Counted from the first letter of the stretch, positions 43,419 through 51,816 are shown. The stretch: 64,000 bases of DNA from Streptomyces kaniharaensis (GCF_009569385.1 NZ_WBOF01000002.1:434001-498000), one strand, 5' to 3'. Made by a program: numbers and translations. The notes: a model not told the origin generated them from the sequence alone.

Positions 43419-43905
43419 CCGGACTCGCGCGGCCGCCCCGTCCGGGCGGCCGCCCATCCACCAAGGCTCCGACTGCCCAGAGGCGCACTGACTGCACCCT
43501 GCACGCCCCGCACCAACCTCGCCGCCTCGATGTGCGTGGGAGTGCCGGGCGGGTCGTTGTCCCGCTCGGCCAGGGCCTGACCGGCCGGTGCCGGTCGTCC
43601 TCCTCGGAGTGCTACCGCCTGGTCGAGGAGTGGGTAGTGCTCGCGTGCGTCGGTGGTGTCGGCGCCGTGGCTCAGACCTCCTCCTCCATGCGCCCTGCCG
43701 CGGTGCAGTCGCCAAAAGCACCCGGCGGGTTTGGGCCGACCGGGGCACGAGTCAGCCGTGACCCACCGCCTGCGCTGCACCGGGCGGGTCGCGAATACGC
43801 GCGGATCAGGGCTGCCGCGCCTTCTCGGCGGTGACCTTCGTCCTCGCAGAACGAGGCGGACCGGCCGCCCGCGGGAGCGGCCGGCCCTGCCCGTCGTACC
43901 AGCGG
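43419..43905. other. 487-bp region without supported gene
   Basis: Between convergent DUF4386 and ester-cyclase-like genes. Reading frames here are long on both strands but have the random GC-rich composition of shadows. Confidence 0.4.
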
Positions 43906-44598
43906 TCAGCCGGGCATCATGCCCATCTGGCGCATCATGGCGACGGCGTCCCAGCTCCACCAGCCTTCCTTGGCCTTGCCGTCCTCGAACCGCCAGATCG
44001 TCATGCCGGAGGACTCGATCGTCTTGTTGCTGGCCGGGATGCCCATGTACTCGCCGATGTGCGTAGCGCGCCAGATCCAGCGGGTGGCGACCTGGTCGCC
44101 CTCGGCGATCTGGCTCTGGATGTCGAAGGTGAAATCGAAGGCGCGACGGTAGCCCTCGATCATCTGCTTGACGGCTGCAGGGCCGACCGTGTCGCCGTCC
44201 ACCGACGGGTCGTGGTCCCGGTAGTCCGGTGCGACCAGGTCGTCAATGACGGACATGTCCCCGTCCGCGGGTTCCAGCAGCAGTCGGCGGGCCGCGTCCT
44301 TGAGGAGCTGCTCGTCGCGGACCAGGTCCAGGTTGGTGAAGGTGGGCGGCTCCTGGCACAGGGCCACCATCTCGCGGAAGATCCGGTCGGTCTCCGGCAG
44401 GGCGGAGTTGCGCATCGCCGCCTCGTACGAGGGGAACTCGACGATCTCCACGACGTGCCGGGCGTCCTCCCGGTCGGAACCGACCATCGTGTGGGTCGCG
44501 GTTCGCTTGCCCTGAGTCTGTTCGATCCAGGTGTCCATCAGCTGGTTGAGCTCGTCCGGCCGCTCCGTGCGGCACTCGACGATCTGCACAAAGGTCAT
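43906..44598 (-). CDS. Ester-cyclase-like (SnoaL) protein with N-terminal ABM-type domain
   Basis: 230 aa. Residues about 1-95 form an antibiotic-biosynthesis-monooxygenase-like ferredoxin fold (MTFVQIVECRTERPDELNQL; DARHVVEIVEFPSYEAAMRN). Residues about 105-228 form a SnoaL-like ester-cyclase domain (DMSVIDDLVAPDYRDHDPSV; IAEGDQVATRWIWRATHIGE; GMTIWRFEDGKAKEGWWSWD). Cytoplasmic; substrate unknown. The fusion of the two folds is compact and in frame, so real. Confidence 0.85.
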   Translation of the reverse strand: MTFVQIVECRTERPDELNQLMDTWIEQTQGKRTATHTMVGSDREDARHVVEIVEFPSYEAAMRNSALPETDRIFREMVALCQEPPTFTNLDLVRDEQLLKDAARRLLLEPADGDMSVIDDLVAPDYRDHDPSVDGDTVGPAAVKQMIEGYRRAFDFTFDIQSQIAEGDQVATRWIWRATHIGEYMGIPASNKTIESSGMTIWRFEDGKAKEGWWSWDAVAMMRQMGMMPG

Positions 44599-44829
44599 CG
44601 TGAACCCTCTCCCTCTGACATGCCTCGCCTACCAACGTGGCGACTCCACTGTGCCCCGGGGTGTCACGTCGCGCTTCGGCGCCGAGGAGAGTCGGGGCAC
44701 CGGGCCCCGCCCCCTCCATGCGACCCAGCAGGAGAAATCGGGGCACCGCATCGCCGCACCGCCGCACGGCGGAGAGAACGGACAGTAGGCCATGCGCGGG
44801 AACCGACATCCCGCAAAGAGCCGTGAATC

Positions 44830-44977
44830 CCCACAGGCCGACGAACACAGGATCACCGGGCCGCAGTCCGATCCGGGGCAACCCCGCCAGCAGATCCTGA
44901 ATCCCAAGAACCCCCTCGGGTGGCAACGCGCCCCACCGGCCAACATCGGGTACCCACACCACTTGCCACTTGGCCAA
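44830..44977 (-). pseudogene. N-terminal fragment of a tyrosine recombinase (paralogue of the 57.8-kb gene)
   Basis: From ATG 44977: AKWQVVWVPDVGRWGALPPE then GIQDLLAGLPRIGLRPGDPV and FVG. It aligns with the start of the recombinase at 57814 (AEWRVFWVPQAEVQPVVGKA; WEDLAERQRRVGVRPGDPIF). Homology stops after about 49 residues, and no catalytic part follows in the continuing frame to 44600. Confidence 0.7.
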
Positions 44978-45001
44978 CCGACGCCGCCCTGACGTTTGAA
45001 C

Positions 45002-45240
45002 TCACCAAATCATCAGGGAAGTGCTCAGCAATTCCGCGAGCCGGTCGCTCCGGTCGCTGGGCACGATCGTGAGCGGGGCGGCGGTCACTGGGCCTCCTCG
45101 CCGTCGGGCAGGGCGGCGTGCAGCTTGGCCGGGCGCAGCGTTCCGGGGGTGTAGAGGTTCCCTGTCAAGTTCAACGTGTTGAAGGTCTGACTGGTCAGGC
45201 AATGCTCGATGCCGTCCTTGATGTGGAAGGCGGGCTTGGT
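45002..45240 (-). pseudogene. Two truncated ORFs joined by a GTGA overlap
   Basis: A tail ending KDGIEHCLTSQTFNTLNLTG, NLYTPGTLRPAKLHAALPDG, EEAQ stops at 45088-45090; a new GTG start in the same four bases begins TAAPLTIVPSDRSDRLAELL and is cut near 45005. The coupling style is the same as in the recombinase operon at 52-58 kb, and the neighbouring recombinase fragment supports a degraded mobile-element origin. The ORFs themselves are not recognised. The upstream edge coincides with the end of the chromate block (45243). Confidence 0.45.
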
Positions 45241-45242
45241 AG

Positions 45243-45617
45243 TCAGATGGTAATGACGTTGACAGCGAGCGAGGAGAGGACCGCGATCGCCTGGGCCTGT
45301 CCGTAGCGGCGGGGGTCCGCGGGCGGGCGGAGCTTGGCATAGACGCTGAGGAAGACGTAGGTGAGGGTGGGGGCGAGCCAGTCGTTGGCGGAGAAGCCGG
45401 GCAGGCCGTCGTCGTTCAGCTGGGGCATGTTCGCGGAGGTGCGCCAGAGGAAGACCGAGAGGCCGGAGAGCAGGGTTACGGCGGCGATGTCCTGCCAGGC
45501 GGACCGGGGCAGGCGCCAGGCCGCGCCGACGAGGGCGATCACGGCGGTGACGGCGGCGGTCAGCAGGATGTGGGCGTGGCTGAACGTGGTGGTGGAGACG
45601 ACGTCGGCGGCGGCCAT
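45243..45617 (-). CDS. Four-helix membrane protein downstream of chrA
   Basis: 124 aa from ATG 45617. Helices: HILLTAAVTAVIALVGAAWR, WQDIAAVTLLSGLSVFLWRT, WLAPTLTYVFLSVYAKL and AQAIAVLSSLAVNVITI. Not recognised. It lies 62 bp downstream of chrA on the same strand and is probably cotranscribed with it. Its stop is within 3 bp of the degraded recombinase remnants. Confidence 0.65.
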   Translation of the reverse strand: MAAADVVSTTTFSHAHILLTAAVTAVIALVGAAWRLPRSAWQDIAAVTLLSGLSVFLWRTSANMPQLNDDGLPGFSANDWLAPTLTYVFLSVYAKLRPPADPRRYGQAQAIAVLSSLAVNVITI

Positions 45618-45679
45618 GTGGGGTCTTCCGTTCGGTGGGGCGTCCCTGGTGGTGCTGATGGTGCCCTGGGGCCGGGCGG

Positions 45680-46885
45680 TCAGTGGAGTGCCAGGCCGAG
45701 GGCTCCGGCGGTAAGGACGACGTACGGTTCGGGGATCTTGAAGCGCCAGAGCAGGCCGAGGGTGGCCAGGGCGATGGCGGTGGTGGGCAGGTCGGTGACG
45801 GCCTGTCGGGTGAGGACGACGACGGCTCCGGCGAGCGCGCCGGCTGCGGCTGCGGTGGCGCCGGTGACGAAGGCTTTGACCTGGTGGTTGTCGCGGTGGC
45901 GGACGAACCAGCGGCCGGGTATGACGACGCCGAGGTAGATCGGGGTGAAGATCGCGACGGTGGCGACCAGGGCGCCGGTGGGGCCGGCGACGAGGTAGCC
46001 GATGAAACCGGCGGTGATGACGACGGGGCCGGGAGTGATCAGGCCCATGGCGACGGCGTCGAGGAACTGAGCCTGGGTGAGCCAGTGGTGCTGGGTGACG
46101 ACGCCCTCGCGCAGCAGCGGCACGATGGCGAGCCCGGAGCCGAAGACGAGGGCGCCGGTCTTGAGGAAGAACAGACCGAGCGAGGTCAGCGTGCCGCCGG
46201 TCCCGAGCGTGCCGAGGGCGAGCGGCAGTGGGCCGATGCCGTTCAGCCGGTTGCCGAAGCGGGGCCACCGCAGGGCGGGCCGGGCGTCGAGGAGGATCAG
46301 CAGCAGGCCGGCGCCGACGATGAGGTAGATCGGTTCGCGGCCGGTGGTGGCGGTGACGGCGAAGACGACGGCGCTGATCGTCCAGGCGCGCCAGTCCTTG
46401 GTGTTGGTGAGCCGGAGGAGCTTGTAGGCGGCGATGGCGATGATTGCCATGACGGCGGGGGCGATGCCGTAGAAGAGCGACTGGACGACGCTCAGTCCGG
46501 AGTAGTGCGAGTACACCGCCGCCACGGCGGAGACCATCAGGAACGACGGGCCGATGAAGGCGAGCGCGGTGGCGGCGGCTCCGAGGGCGCCGCGTTTGAG
46601 GTAGCCGACCCACATGGCGACCTGGGCGGCCAGTGGGCCGGGCATGGTCTGGCCGAGGGCGACGCCGTCGAGGAAGTCCTGCCTGGCGATCCAGCCGCGC
46701 TGTTCGACGAGGTCGCGCTGCATGTAGCCGACCACGGCGATCGGCCCGCCGAACCCCCAGGTTCCCAGGCGCAGGAAGTACCGCAGCACCGCTGTGAACC
46801 CGGCGCCGTCGGCCGCCGGCACAGGCGTCGGTACCGATGGCGCTTCGTCGTCCGGGATGCCGTGGAATGCGCTGGGGCTACTCAC
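45680..46885 (-). CDS. chrA: Chromate efflux transporter ChrA
   Basis: 401 aa from GTG 46885. Two homologous CHR halves: LRYFLRLGTWGFGGPIAVVG then LGQTMPGPLAAQVAMWVGYL in the first, LGLFFLKTGALVFGSGLAIV then MGLITPGPVVITAGFIGYLV in the second. These FGGP/PGP signatures define the long-chain chromate ion transporter family, which exports CrO4(2-) across the inner membrane. A perfect palindrome lies 8 bp upstream of the start codon. The two-gene unit ends with a small membrane protein. Confidence 0.93.
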   Translation of the reverse strand: MSSPSAFHGIPDDEAPSVPTPVPAADGAGFTAVLRYFLRLGTWGFGGPIAVVGYMQRDLVEQRGWIARQDFLDGVALGQTMPGPLAAQVAMWVGYLKRGALGAAATALAFIGPSFLMVSAVAAVYSHYSGLSVVQSLFYGIAPAVMAIIAIAAYKLLRLTNTKDWRAWTISAVVFAVTATTGREPIYLIVGAGLLLILLDARPALRWPRFGNRLNGIGPLPLALGTLGTGGTLTSLGLFFLKTGALVFGSGLAIVPLLREGVVTQHHWLTQAQFLDAVAMGLITPGPVVITAGFIGYLVAGPTGALVATVAIFTPIYLGVVIPGRWFVRHRDNHQVKAFVTGATAAAAGALAGAVVVLTRQAVTDLPTTAIALATLGLLWRFKIPEPYVVLTAGALGLALH

Positions 46886-46892
46886 CCGTTCA

Positions 46893-46910
46893 ATGTAACC
46901 AGGGTTACAT
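46893..46910. promoter_or_regulatory. Operator O1 upstream of chrA
   Basis: Perfect palindrome ATGTAACC-AG-GGTTACAT. Same architecture as 48076-48093 and 50715-50732. Probably bound by ChrB (inference). Confidence 0.75.
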
Positions 46911-47061
46911 GATGACATCAACGCTGATCATGGCGCCCGAAGCCGCAGGAAAGTCGGAAGCACCTCGCGGCCCATGCCGATGGGGCGGCAGCCCGGGGCC
47001 TCGCGCGCCGGAAGGCCCCCGGGAAGATCAGGAGCGCGGGCCGGCCCGGCTCCCGGCGCCG

Positions 47062-47493
47062 TCAGGCGGGTTCCCTGCCGAGGAGCAGGCCGCGCTTGAC
47101 GTACTCGTACAGGCCGTCGAACAGCGGCCCCGTCACGGCGAGGGTCTGCTCGTCGGTGCAGACCATCGACAGGCCGCGCAGGGCGACGTCGAAGCCGGGC
47201 GCCTCGGGGGCGTCGTAGCGCTGGTCGTCGAGGTCGGCCTCGTGGACGATCTCGGCGATGCGCCACAGCACCGGATCGGTGAGGTCGTAGCGCCGCAGGA
47301 TGGTCTCGAAGGAGCAGTCGTCGCCGTGGTGGGAGAGGTCCACGCCCCGCATGTCGAAGGCCGTCGCGTCCGGTGGCACCGCCGCGGGGTCGCCGACGAA
47401 CACGAACTGCGCCTGTGCGTCGATGAACCGGCGGATCAGCCATGCGCAGGCCGCGCGGTCGATGTGCACCCCGGCCCGGGTCGCCCACTTCAC
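47062..47493 (-). CDS. chrB: ChrB, C-terminal (chromate-resistance) domain as a separate protein
   Basis: 143 aa from GTG 47493. VKWATRAGVHIDRAACAWLI, RRFIDAQAQFVFVGDP, then VDLSHHGDDCSFETILRRY and DPVLWRIAEIVHEADLDDQR: the conserved D-R-C-W-I-R and HHGxxCxF motifs of the ChrB C-terminal domain, likely a metal or chromate sensing module. Normally it is fused to the N-terminal DNA-binding domain; here the two are separate genes with a GTGA overlap. Confidence 0.88.
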   Translation of the reverse strand: MKWATRAGVHIDRAACAWLIRRFIDAQAQFVFVGDPAAVPPDATAFDMRGVDLSHHGDDCSFETILRRYDLTDPVLWRIAEIVHEADLDDQRYDAPEAPGFDVALRGLSMVCTDEQTLAVTGPLFDGLYEYVKRGLLLGREPA

Positions 47494-48026
47494 GACTGCG
47501 TCACCGGCCTCTTCTTCGAGGGCGTGGCGGAGGCTGCCACGAGGTGTTCGACGGCGGCGCGCGCCAGGTCGCGTTCGCGGGGCGGGAAGTAGTCGCGCCG
47601 CCCTATCCGGTGCAGCTCGGCGCGCAGGCGGCGGACCCCGCGCAGGCGGTCTGTTTCCAGCTGTCCTCCGAGCGCCGTGGCCTCCTCGGTGACCTTGCGG
47701 TACTCCTCGGCGCGGGCCGCCGCCATGGCGGCGGCCAGCTCGCGCTCCTGCGCGAGGGTGGCGGGCTGGGCCAGCCAGATGCCGGCGGTGCCGCCGGCCT
47801 CGGTGACCTCCTCGGCGACCCACTCCAGCTGCTCGCGGGTGCGGGCGTCGGCCGGCAGGGCGACCAGGCCGTCGGAGATCTGGGCGACGCCTAGCTGCTT
47901 GAGCTTGCGCCACACCGCGATCCGCGGCGTGGAGGGCTCGCGCGGCATCCGGTAGGACAGCAGCACCCACTGCCCCGGGGCCAGCTGGGCGACAGGGGGG
48001 TGTTCCATGGCTCCCTGGTCCGTCAC
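47490..48026 (-). CDS. chrB: ChrB, N-terminal domain as a separate protein
   Basis: 178 aa from GTG 48026, chosen for GGAGG eight bases upstream; starts at 48050 or 48008 are alternatives. Reads WVLLSYRMPREPSTPRIAVW, RKLKQLGVAQISDGLVALPA, DARTREQLEWVAEEVTEAGG, then a basic helical tail (GVRRLRAELHRIGRRDYF). This is the ChrB N-terminal domain, which acts with the C-terminal domain as a chromate-responsive regulator in proteobacteria. Divergent from the ABC operon over operator O2. Confidence 0.88.
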   Translation of the reverse strand: MTDQGAMEHPPVAQLAPGQWVLLSYRMPREPSTPRIAVWRKLKQLGVAQISDGLVALPADARTREQLEWVAEEVTEAGGTAGIWLAQPATLAQERELAAAMAAARAEEYRKVTEEATALGGQLETDRLRGVRRLRAELHRIGRRDYFPPRERDLARAAVEHLVAASATPSKKRPVTQS

Positions 48027-48075
48027 CGCGACCACCTCCGTGCTGTCCACGTCCGAACGACCCGCCTCCGGTGAA

Positions 48076-48093
48076 CTGTAACCTGGGTTTCGT
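48076..48093. promoter_or_regulatory. Operator O2 between chrB and the ABC operon
   Basis: CTGTAACC-TG-GGTTTCGT, imperfect form of the chrA palindrome, located in the divergent promoter region. Confidence 0.65.
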
Positions 48094-48127
48094 CAATTCC
48101 GCGACCGCGCTCAAGGGGAAACCGACG

Positions 48128-48811
48128 GTGGATGCGCCCGGCACGGCCTTCGCCCTAGACCACGTGACCGTGCGCCGCGACGGCCGCGTGCTGCTGGACG
48201 AGGTCTGCGCCGATATCCCGGCCTCGGCGTGCACCGCGCTCGTCGGCCCCTCGGGCGCCGGCAAGTCCACCCTGCTGCGGCTGCTCAACCGCCTCGCCGA
48301 GCCGACGTCCGGGCTCGTGCGGTTCCAGGGCCGGCCGCTGCCGCAGCTGGACGTGCTGGAGCTGCGCCGCCGGGTCGCCCTGGTCGGCCAGCAGCCGGTA
48401 CTGCTGACCGATCGTGTGCTGGACGACCTGCGGGTCGGCCGCACGGACCTCGAAGAGGAGCGTGCCGCCGCGCTGCTGGAACGGGTCGGCCTGCCCGCCG
48501 GGATGCTGGAGCGGGCCACGGCCGGGCTGTCCGGCGGCGAAGCCCAACGGGTCTGCCTCGCGCGGGCGCTCGCGGTCGAGCCCCAGGTCCTACTGCTGGA
48601 CGAGCCGACGTCGGCGCTGGACGCGGCCAGCGCGCAAGCGGTCGAGCACACGATCAAGGACCTGGTCGCGGGCGGGCTGGCCGTGGTGCTGGTCAGTCAC
48701 AACACGCCGCAGGCCCGCCGGATCGCGGACCACGTGCTGGTCCTGCGCGACGGGCAACTGGTGGCCGCCGGGCCAGCCGAAGACATCGACTACCTCCAGG
48801 AGGGGACGTGA
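48128..48811 (+). CDS. ABC transporter ATPase, FetA-like
   Basis: 227 aa from GTG 48128, with AAGGGG nine bases upstream. Walker A VGPSGAGKSTLLRLLNRL, Q-loop ALVGQQPVLL, signature LSGGEAQRVCLARAL, Walker B VLLLDEPTSALDAA, switch His in VVLVSHNTPQAR. Compact FetA/YbbL-type ATPase. It pairs with the FetB-like permease through a GTGA overlap. The family exports iron and confers peroxide resistance in E. coli; the chromate-linked promoter suggests induction by chromate. Confidence 0.9.
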   Translation: MDAPGTAFALDHVTVRRDGRVLLDEVCADIPASACTALVGPSGAGKSTLLRLLNRLAEPTSGLVRFQGRPLPQLDVLELRRRVALVGQQPVLLTDRVLDDLRVGRTDLEEERAAALLERVGLPAGMLERATAGLSGGEAQRVCLARALAVEPQVLLLDEPTSALDAASAQAVEHTIKDLVAGGLAVVLVSHNTPQARRIADHVLVLRDGQLVAAGPAEDIDYLQEGT

Positions 48812-49602
48812 ACCCCGCCGTGCCGACCTGGGCCGGGGTCGCCGCCTCCCTCGCCCTGGTCTTGCTCGCCGTCCTGGTCGCCTGGCGCCAACGGCTGCAC
48901 CTTGCCCGGGACATCGCGATCGCCGCCGTCCGCGCCGGAGTCCAGCTCGCGGCCGTCGGCGCGATCCTGGTCTTCGTCTTCCGGCACACCGGCCTCGCCG
49001 GGGGCGTCGGCTGGCTGGCGCTCATGGTGCTCATCGCCGGAAGGGTCTCCGCCCACCGCGCCTTTGGCATGCCCCGCGCGCTGCCGATCGCCACCACGGC
49101 CGCCGCCGTCGGTACCGCCGCGACCCTGGGCACACTGCTCCTCTTCGGCGTGATCGACTCGCAGGCGAGGGTGGTGATCCCGGTCGGCGGCATGGTCGTC
49201 TCCGGCGCCATGCAGGCCACCACCCTCGTCCTGGTGCGCCTGCGCGACGAGGCCCGCACCGCCCGGCCCGCCATCGAGGCCCGCCTCGCCCTCGGCCTGC
49301 CCGCCGCCGACGCCTTCGCGCCCCACCTGCGCTCGACCCTGCGCACCGCGCTCATCCCCGCGATCGACTCCACCAAGACCGTCGGGCTGATCAGCCTGCC
49401 CGGCGCGATGACCGGCCTGATCCTGGCCGGCGTCGATCCGCTGACCGCGATCCGCTACCAGATCGTCGTGATGTACATGCTGCTCGCCGCAGCCGCCCTC
49501 GCCGCGCTCACCGCCGCCCGCCTCGCCGAACGCGCCCTGTTCGACGACGCCCACCGCCTGCGCCCACTCCCCGCCGCCGACCCCGACGAGGCCCGCCGAT
49601 GA
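48808..49602 (+). CDS. ABC transporter permease, FetB-like
   Basis: 264 aa from GTG 48808. Seven or so membrane helices; family strings ARDIAIAAVRAGVQLAAVGA, VIPVGGMVVSGAMQATTLVL and STLRTALIPAIDSTKTVGLI, SLPGAMTGLILAGVDPLTAI, RYQIVVMYMLLAAAALAALT, as in FetB/YbbM. Together with the preceding ATPase it forms a probable metal exporter of the cytoplasmic membrane. ATGA overlap with the propeller gene. Confidence 0.92.
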   Translation: MNPAVPTWAGVAASLALVLLAVLVAWRQRLHLARDIAIAAVRAGVQLAAVGAILVFVFRHTGLAGGVGWLALMVLIAGRVSAHRAFGMPRALPIATTAAAVGTAATLGTLLLFGVIDSQARVVIPVGGMVVSGAMQATTLVLVRLRDEARTARPAIEARLALGLPAADAFAPHLRSTLRTALIPAIDSTKTVGLISLPGAMTGLILAGVDPLTAIRYQIVVMYMLLAAAALAALTAARLAERALFDDAHRLRPLPAADPDEARR

Positions 49603-50639
49603 CCACCCCGTTCCTCCGCCGCCGCGCGGTGATCACGATCGCCGCCGCCCTGCTCGCCGCCGCCGGCATCGCGCTCGGCCTCGTCCTCACCCGAAGCCAG
49701 AACCCGCCACGCGTCGACCTCCCGCTCCAGCAGGTCGAATCCCTCACCCTGCCCGGCGACAGCTCCCGCTTCGACTACGCGAGCCTGGACGCCGACCGGG
49801 GCCTGCTGTTCATCGCCCACCTCGGCGCCGGCGAGGTCATCGAGGTCGACACCCGCAGCAACCAGGTGGTGCGCACCATCCCCGATCTGAGCAGCGTGCA
49901 CGGCGTCCTCGCCGTCCCGTCCCTGCACCGGGTGTTCGCCACCGCCACCGGCGCCAACGAGCTGGCCACCATCGACGAGGACACCGGCCAGGTCCTGCGA
50001 CGCTCCCCCACCGGCGACTTCCCCGACGGCCTCGCCTACGACCCCGCCCACGGCACGGTGTGGACCACCAACGAGAGCGGCGGCTCCGAGACCGTCGTCG
50101 ACGCCGCCACCGGCGCCGTCCGCGGCACCGTCAAGGTCGGCGACGAGGCCGGCAACAACGCCTACGACCCCGCCAGCGGCCAGATCCTCGTGGCCGCCCA
50201 GGGCAGCAACGAACTCGCCGTTATCGACCCGGTCTCCCTCACCGTCACCCGCCGCGTCCCGCTGCCCGGCTGTGACCACGACCACGGCCTCACCCTCGCC
50301 CCCGACGACCGAATCGCCTTCGTCGCCTGCGACGGCAACGCCCGACTGCTCACCCTCGACCTGACCACCTGGCAGGTCACCGGCACCGACGAGGTCGGCC
50401 AGGACCCGGACGTCCTCGCCTACGACTCCGCCGCCCATCGCCTCTACGTGGCCGCCGAGTCCGGCTGGGTCACCGTTCTCGACAACCAGGCCCGCCACCT
50501 GACCGTCACCGGCCGCGCCCACCTCGCCGACGGCGCCCACGTCGTCGCCGTCGACCCCGTCACCCACCGCACCTACTACCCCGTCCCCCACAGGGACGGC
50601 GGCCACCCCGCCCTGCTCACCATGACCGCCACGCACTGA
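49599..50639 (+). CDS. Membrane-anchored YncE-like beta-propeller protein
   Basis: 346 aa from ATG 49599. Signal anchor RAVITIAAALLAAAGIALGL (about 9-28), then seven propeller-type repeats, for example GLLFIAHLGAGEVIEVDTRS, RVFATATGANELATIDEDTG, GQILVAAQGSNELAVIDPVS, HRLYVAAESGWVTVLDN. The CDHDHGLTLAPDD motif (about 224-236) could bind metal. Third gene of the FetAB-like operon; probably an extracytoplasmic partner of the exporter. Confidence 0.87.
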   Translation: MTTPFLRRRAVITIAAALLAAAGIALGLVLTRSQNPPRVDLPLQQVESLTLPGDSSRFDYASLDADRGLLFIAHLGAGEVIEVDTRSNQVVRTIPDLSSVHGVLAVPSLHRVFATATGANELATIDEDTGQVLRRSPTGDFPDGLAYDPAHGTVWTTNESGGSETVVDAATGAVRGTVKVGDEAGNNAYDPASGQILVAAQGSNELAVIDPVSLTVTRRVPLPGCDHDHGLTLAPDDRIAFVACDGNARLLTLDLTTWQVTGTDEVGQDPDVLAYDSAAHRLYVAAESGWVTVLDNQARHLTVTGRAHLADGAHVVAVDPVTHRTYYPVPHRDGGHPALLTMTATH

Positions 50640-50714
50640 GCAAGCGGCCAGCAGCAGGACCGCAGCGATCCGCGTCCTTCCTCCGTCCGCTCACTGCGCC
50701 TCCTTCTCCCATTA

Positions 50715-50732
50715 ATGAAACCGTGGTTGCAT
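50715..50732. promoter_or_regulatory. Operator O3 upstream of the DUF1259 gene
   Basis: ATGAAACC-GT-GGTTGCAT, 7 of 8 arm positions symmetrical, matching the chrA palindrome at ATG-AACC and GGTT-CAT. Confidence 0.72.
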
Positions 50733-50768
50733 AACTTCGCCCGATTGTCTGACGAAGGGTCTGATGTC

Positions 50769-51758
50769 ATGAGCTCGAAGCGGATTCGGACGGGGGACGC
50801 GGCGGCGAGCCCCTCGCGGCGCCGGCTGCTGACGGCCGCCGCGGTGGCGCCGGTGCTGGTCGGCGCGGGAGCGGCGGCGGCCCAGGCCGAGCCGGGCCAC
50901 CACGGCGGCCACGCTGCCTTGCAGCCGGTGCCCACGACGAACGCGGACTGGCAGGGCGTGGCCGACGTGCTGAGCCGCTCCGGCACGGTGAACGGCGGCG
51001 CGGTGTACAAGGTGGGCCTTCCACGCCGGGACCTGCACGTCACCTCCTACGGCGTCACCATCAAGCCGGGCCTATCCCTGGGCGGCTACGCGGTGTTCGC
51101 CCGCTACCAGGACGGGCGCACGCTGATGATGGGCGACCTGGTGGTCACCGAGGGCGAACTGCAGCGGGCGACCGACGCCCTGCACGCGGGCGGCCTGGAA
51201 CAGACCGCGATCCACAAGCACCTGCTCGCCCACGAACCGGCGATCTGGTGGACCCACTTCCACGGCATGGCCGAGGACCCGGCGGTCCTGGCCCGCGCCC
51301 TGAAGAGCGCCCTGGACACGACCGCCATCCCGCCGGCCGTCCCGGCAGGGCCGCCGCCCGCGCTCGACCTGGACACCGTCGGCATCGACGACGCCCTCGA
51401 CGCCAAGGGCGTCAACGACGGCGGGATCTACAAGTTCACCTTCAAACGCTGCGAGACCGTCACCGAACACGGCCGCATCCTGCCCCCGGCCATGGGCGTC
51501 ACCACCGCCCTGAACTTCCAGCCCCTCGGCGGCGGCAGGGCCGCGATCAACGGCGACTTCTGCATGACCGCCGACGAGGTCCAGGACGTCCTGACCGCCC
51601 TGCGGCACGGCGGCATCAACGTCGTCGAGCTGCACAACCACGGCCTGATGGACGAACCCCGCCTCTTCTACTGCCACTTCTGGGCCGTCGAGGACGCCGT
51701 CGTCCTCGCCCGCGCCCTGCGCGCTGCGGTGGACGCCACCAACACCACCCCGGCCTGA
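50769..51758 (+). CDS. Twin-arginine-exported DUF1259 (LppY/LpqO-like) protein
   Basis: 329 aa from ATG 50769. Tat-type signal SRRRLLTAAAVAPVLVGAGA (about 15-34), His-rich GHHGGHA after cleavage, then two DUF1259 repeats. The first is VADVLSRSGTVNGGAVYKVG, VFARYQDGRTLMMGDLVVTE, IHKHLLAHEPAIWWTHFHGM; the second has GIDDALDAKGVNDGGIYKFT, AAINGDFCMTADEVQDVLTA, ELHNHGLMDEPRLFYCHFWA. Conserved His in HKHLLAHEP/HFHG and LHNHGL suggest metal binding. Function unknown; in the chromate regulon here by its operator. Confidence 0.88.
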   Translation: MSSKRIRTGDAAASPSRRRLLTAAAVAPVLVGAGAAAAQAEPGHHGGHAALQPVPTTNADWQGVADVLSRSGTVNGGAVYKVGLPRRDLHVTSYGVTIKPGLSLGGYAVFARYQDGRTLMMGDLVVTEGELQRATDALHAGGLEQTAIHKHLLAHEPAIWWTHFHGMAEDPAVLARALKSALDTTAIPPAVPAGPPPALDLDTVGIDDALDAKGVNDGGIYKFTFKRCETVTEHGRILPPAMGVTTALNFQPLGGGRAAINGDFCMTADEVQDVLTALRHGGINVVELHNHGLMDEPRLFYCHFWAVEDAVVLARALRAAVDATNTTPA

Positions 51759-51780
51759 CCCGAGCCGTCACCGGCACACC

Positions 51781-51816
51781 GCCGGGGCCGGCCGGGACAT
51801 CCCGGCCCGCCCCGGC
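51781..51816 (+). terminator. Terminator after the DUF1259 gene
   Basis: 17-bp stem with one mismatch (51781-51797 with 51800-51816) and a 2-nt loop, 23 bp after the stop. Confidence 0.75.

Noticed and set aside
44243..44977. 244-codon minus-strand frame
   Set aside because: Only its first 49 codons are homologous to a recombinase; the rest is a shadow of the ester-cyclase-like gene and spacer.
48414..50639. 741-codon plus-strand frame starting within the FetA-like gene
   Set aside because: Only its last 346 codons are real (the propeller from ATG 49599); the first part is a frame shadow of the ATPase and permease.
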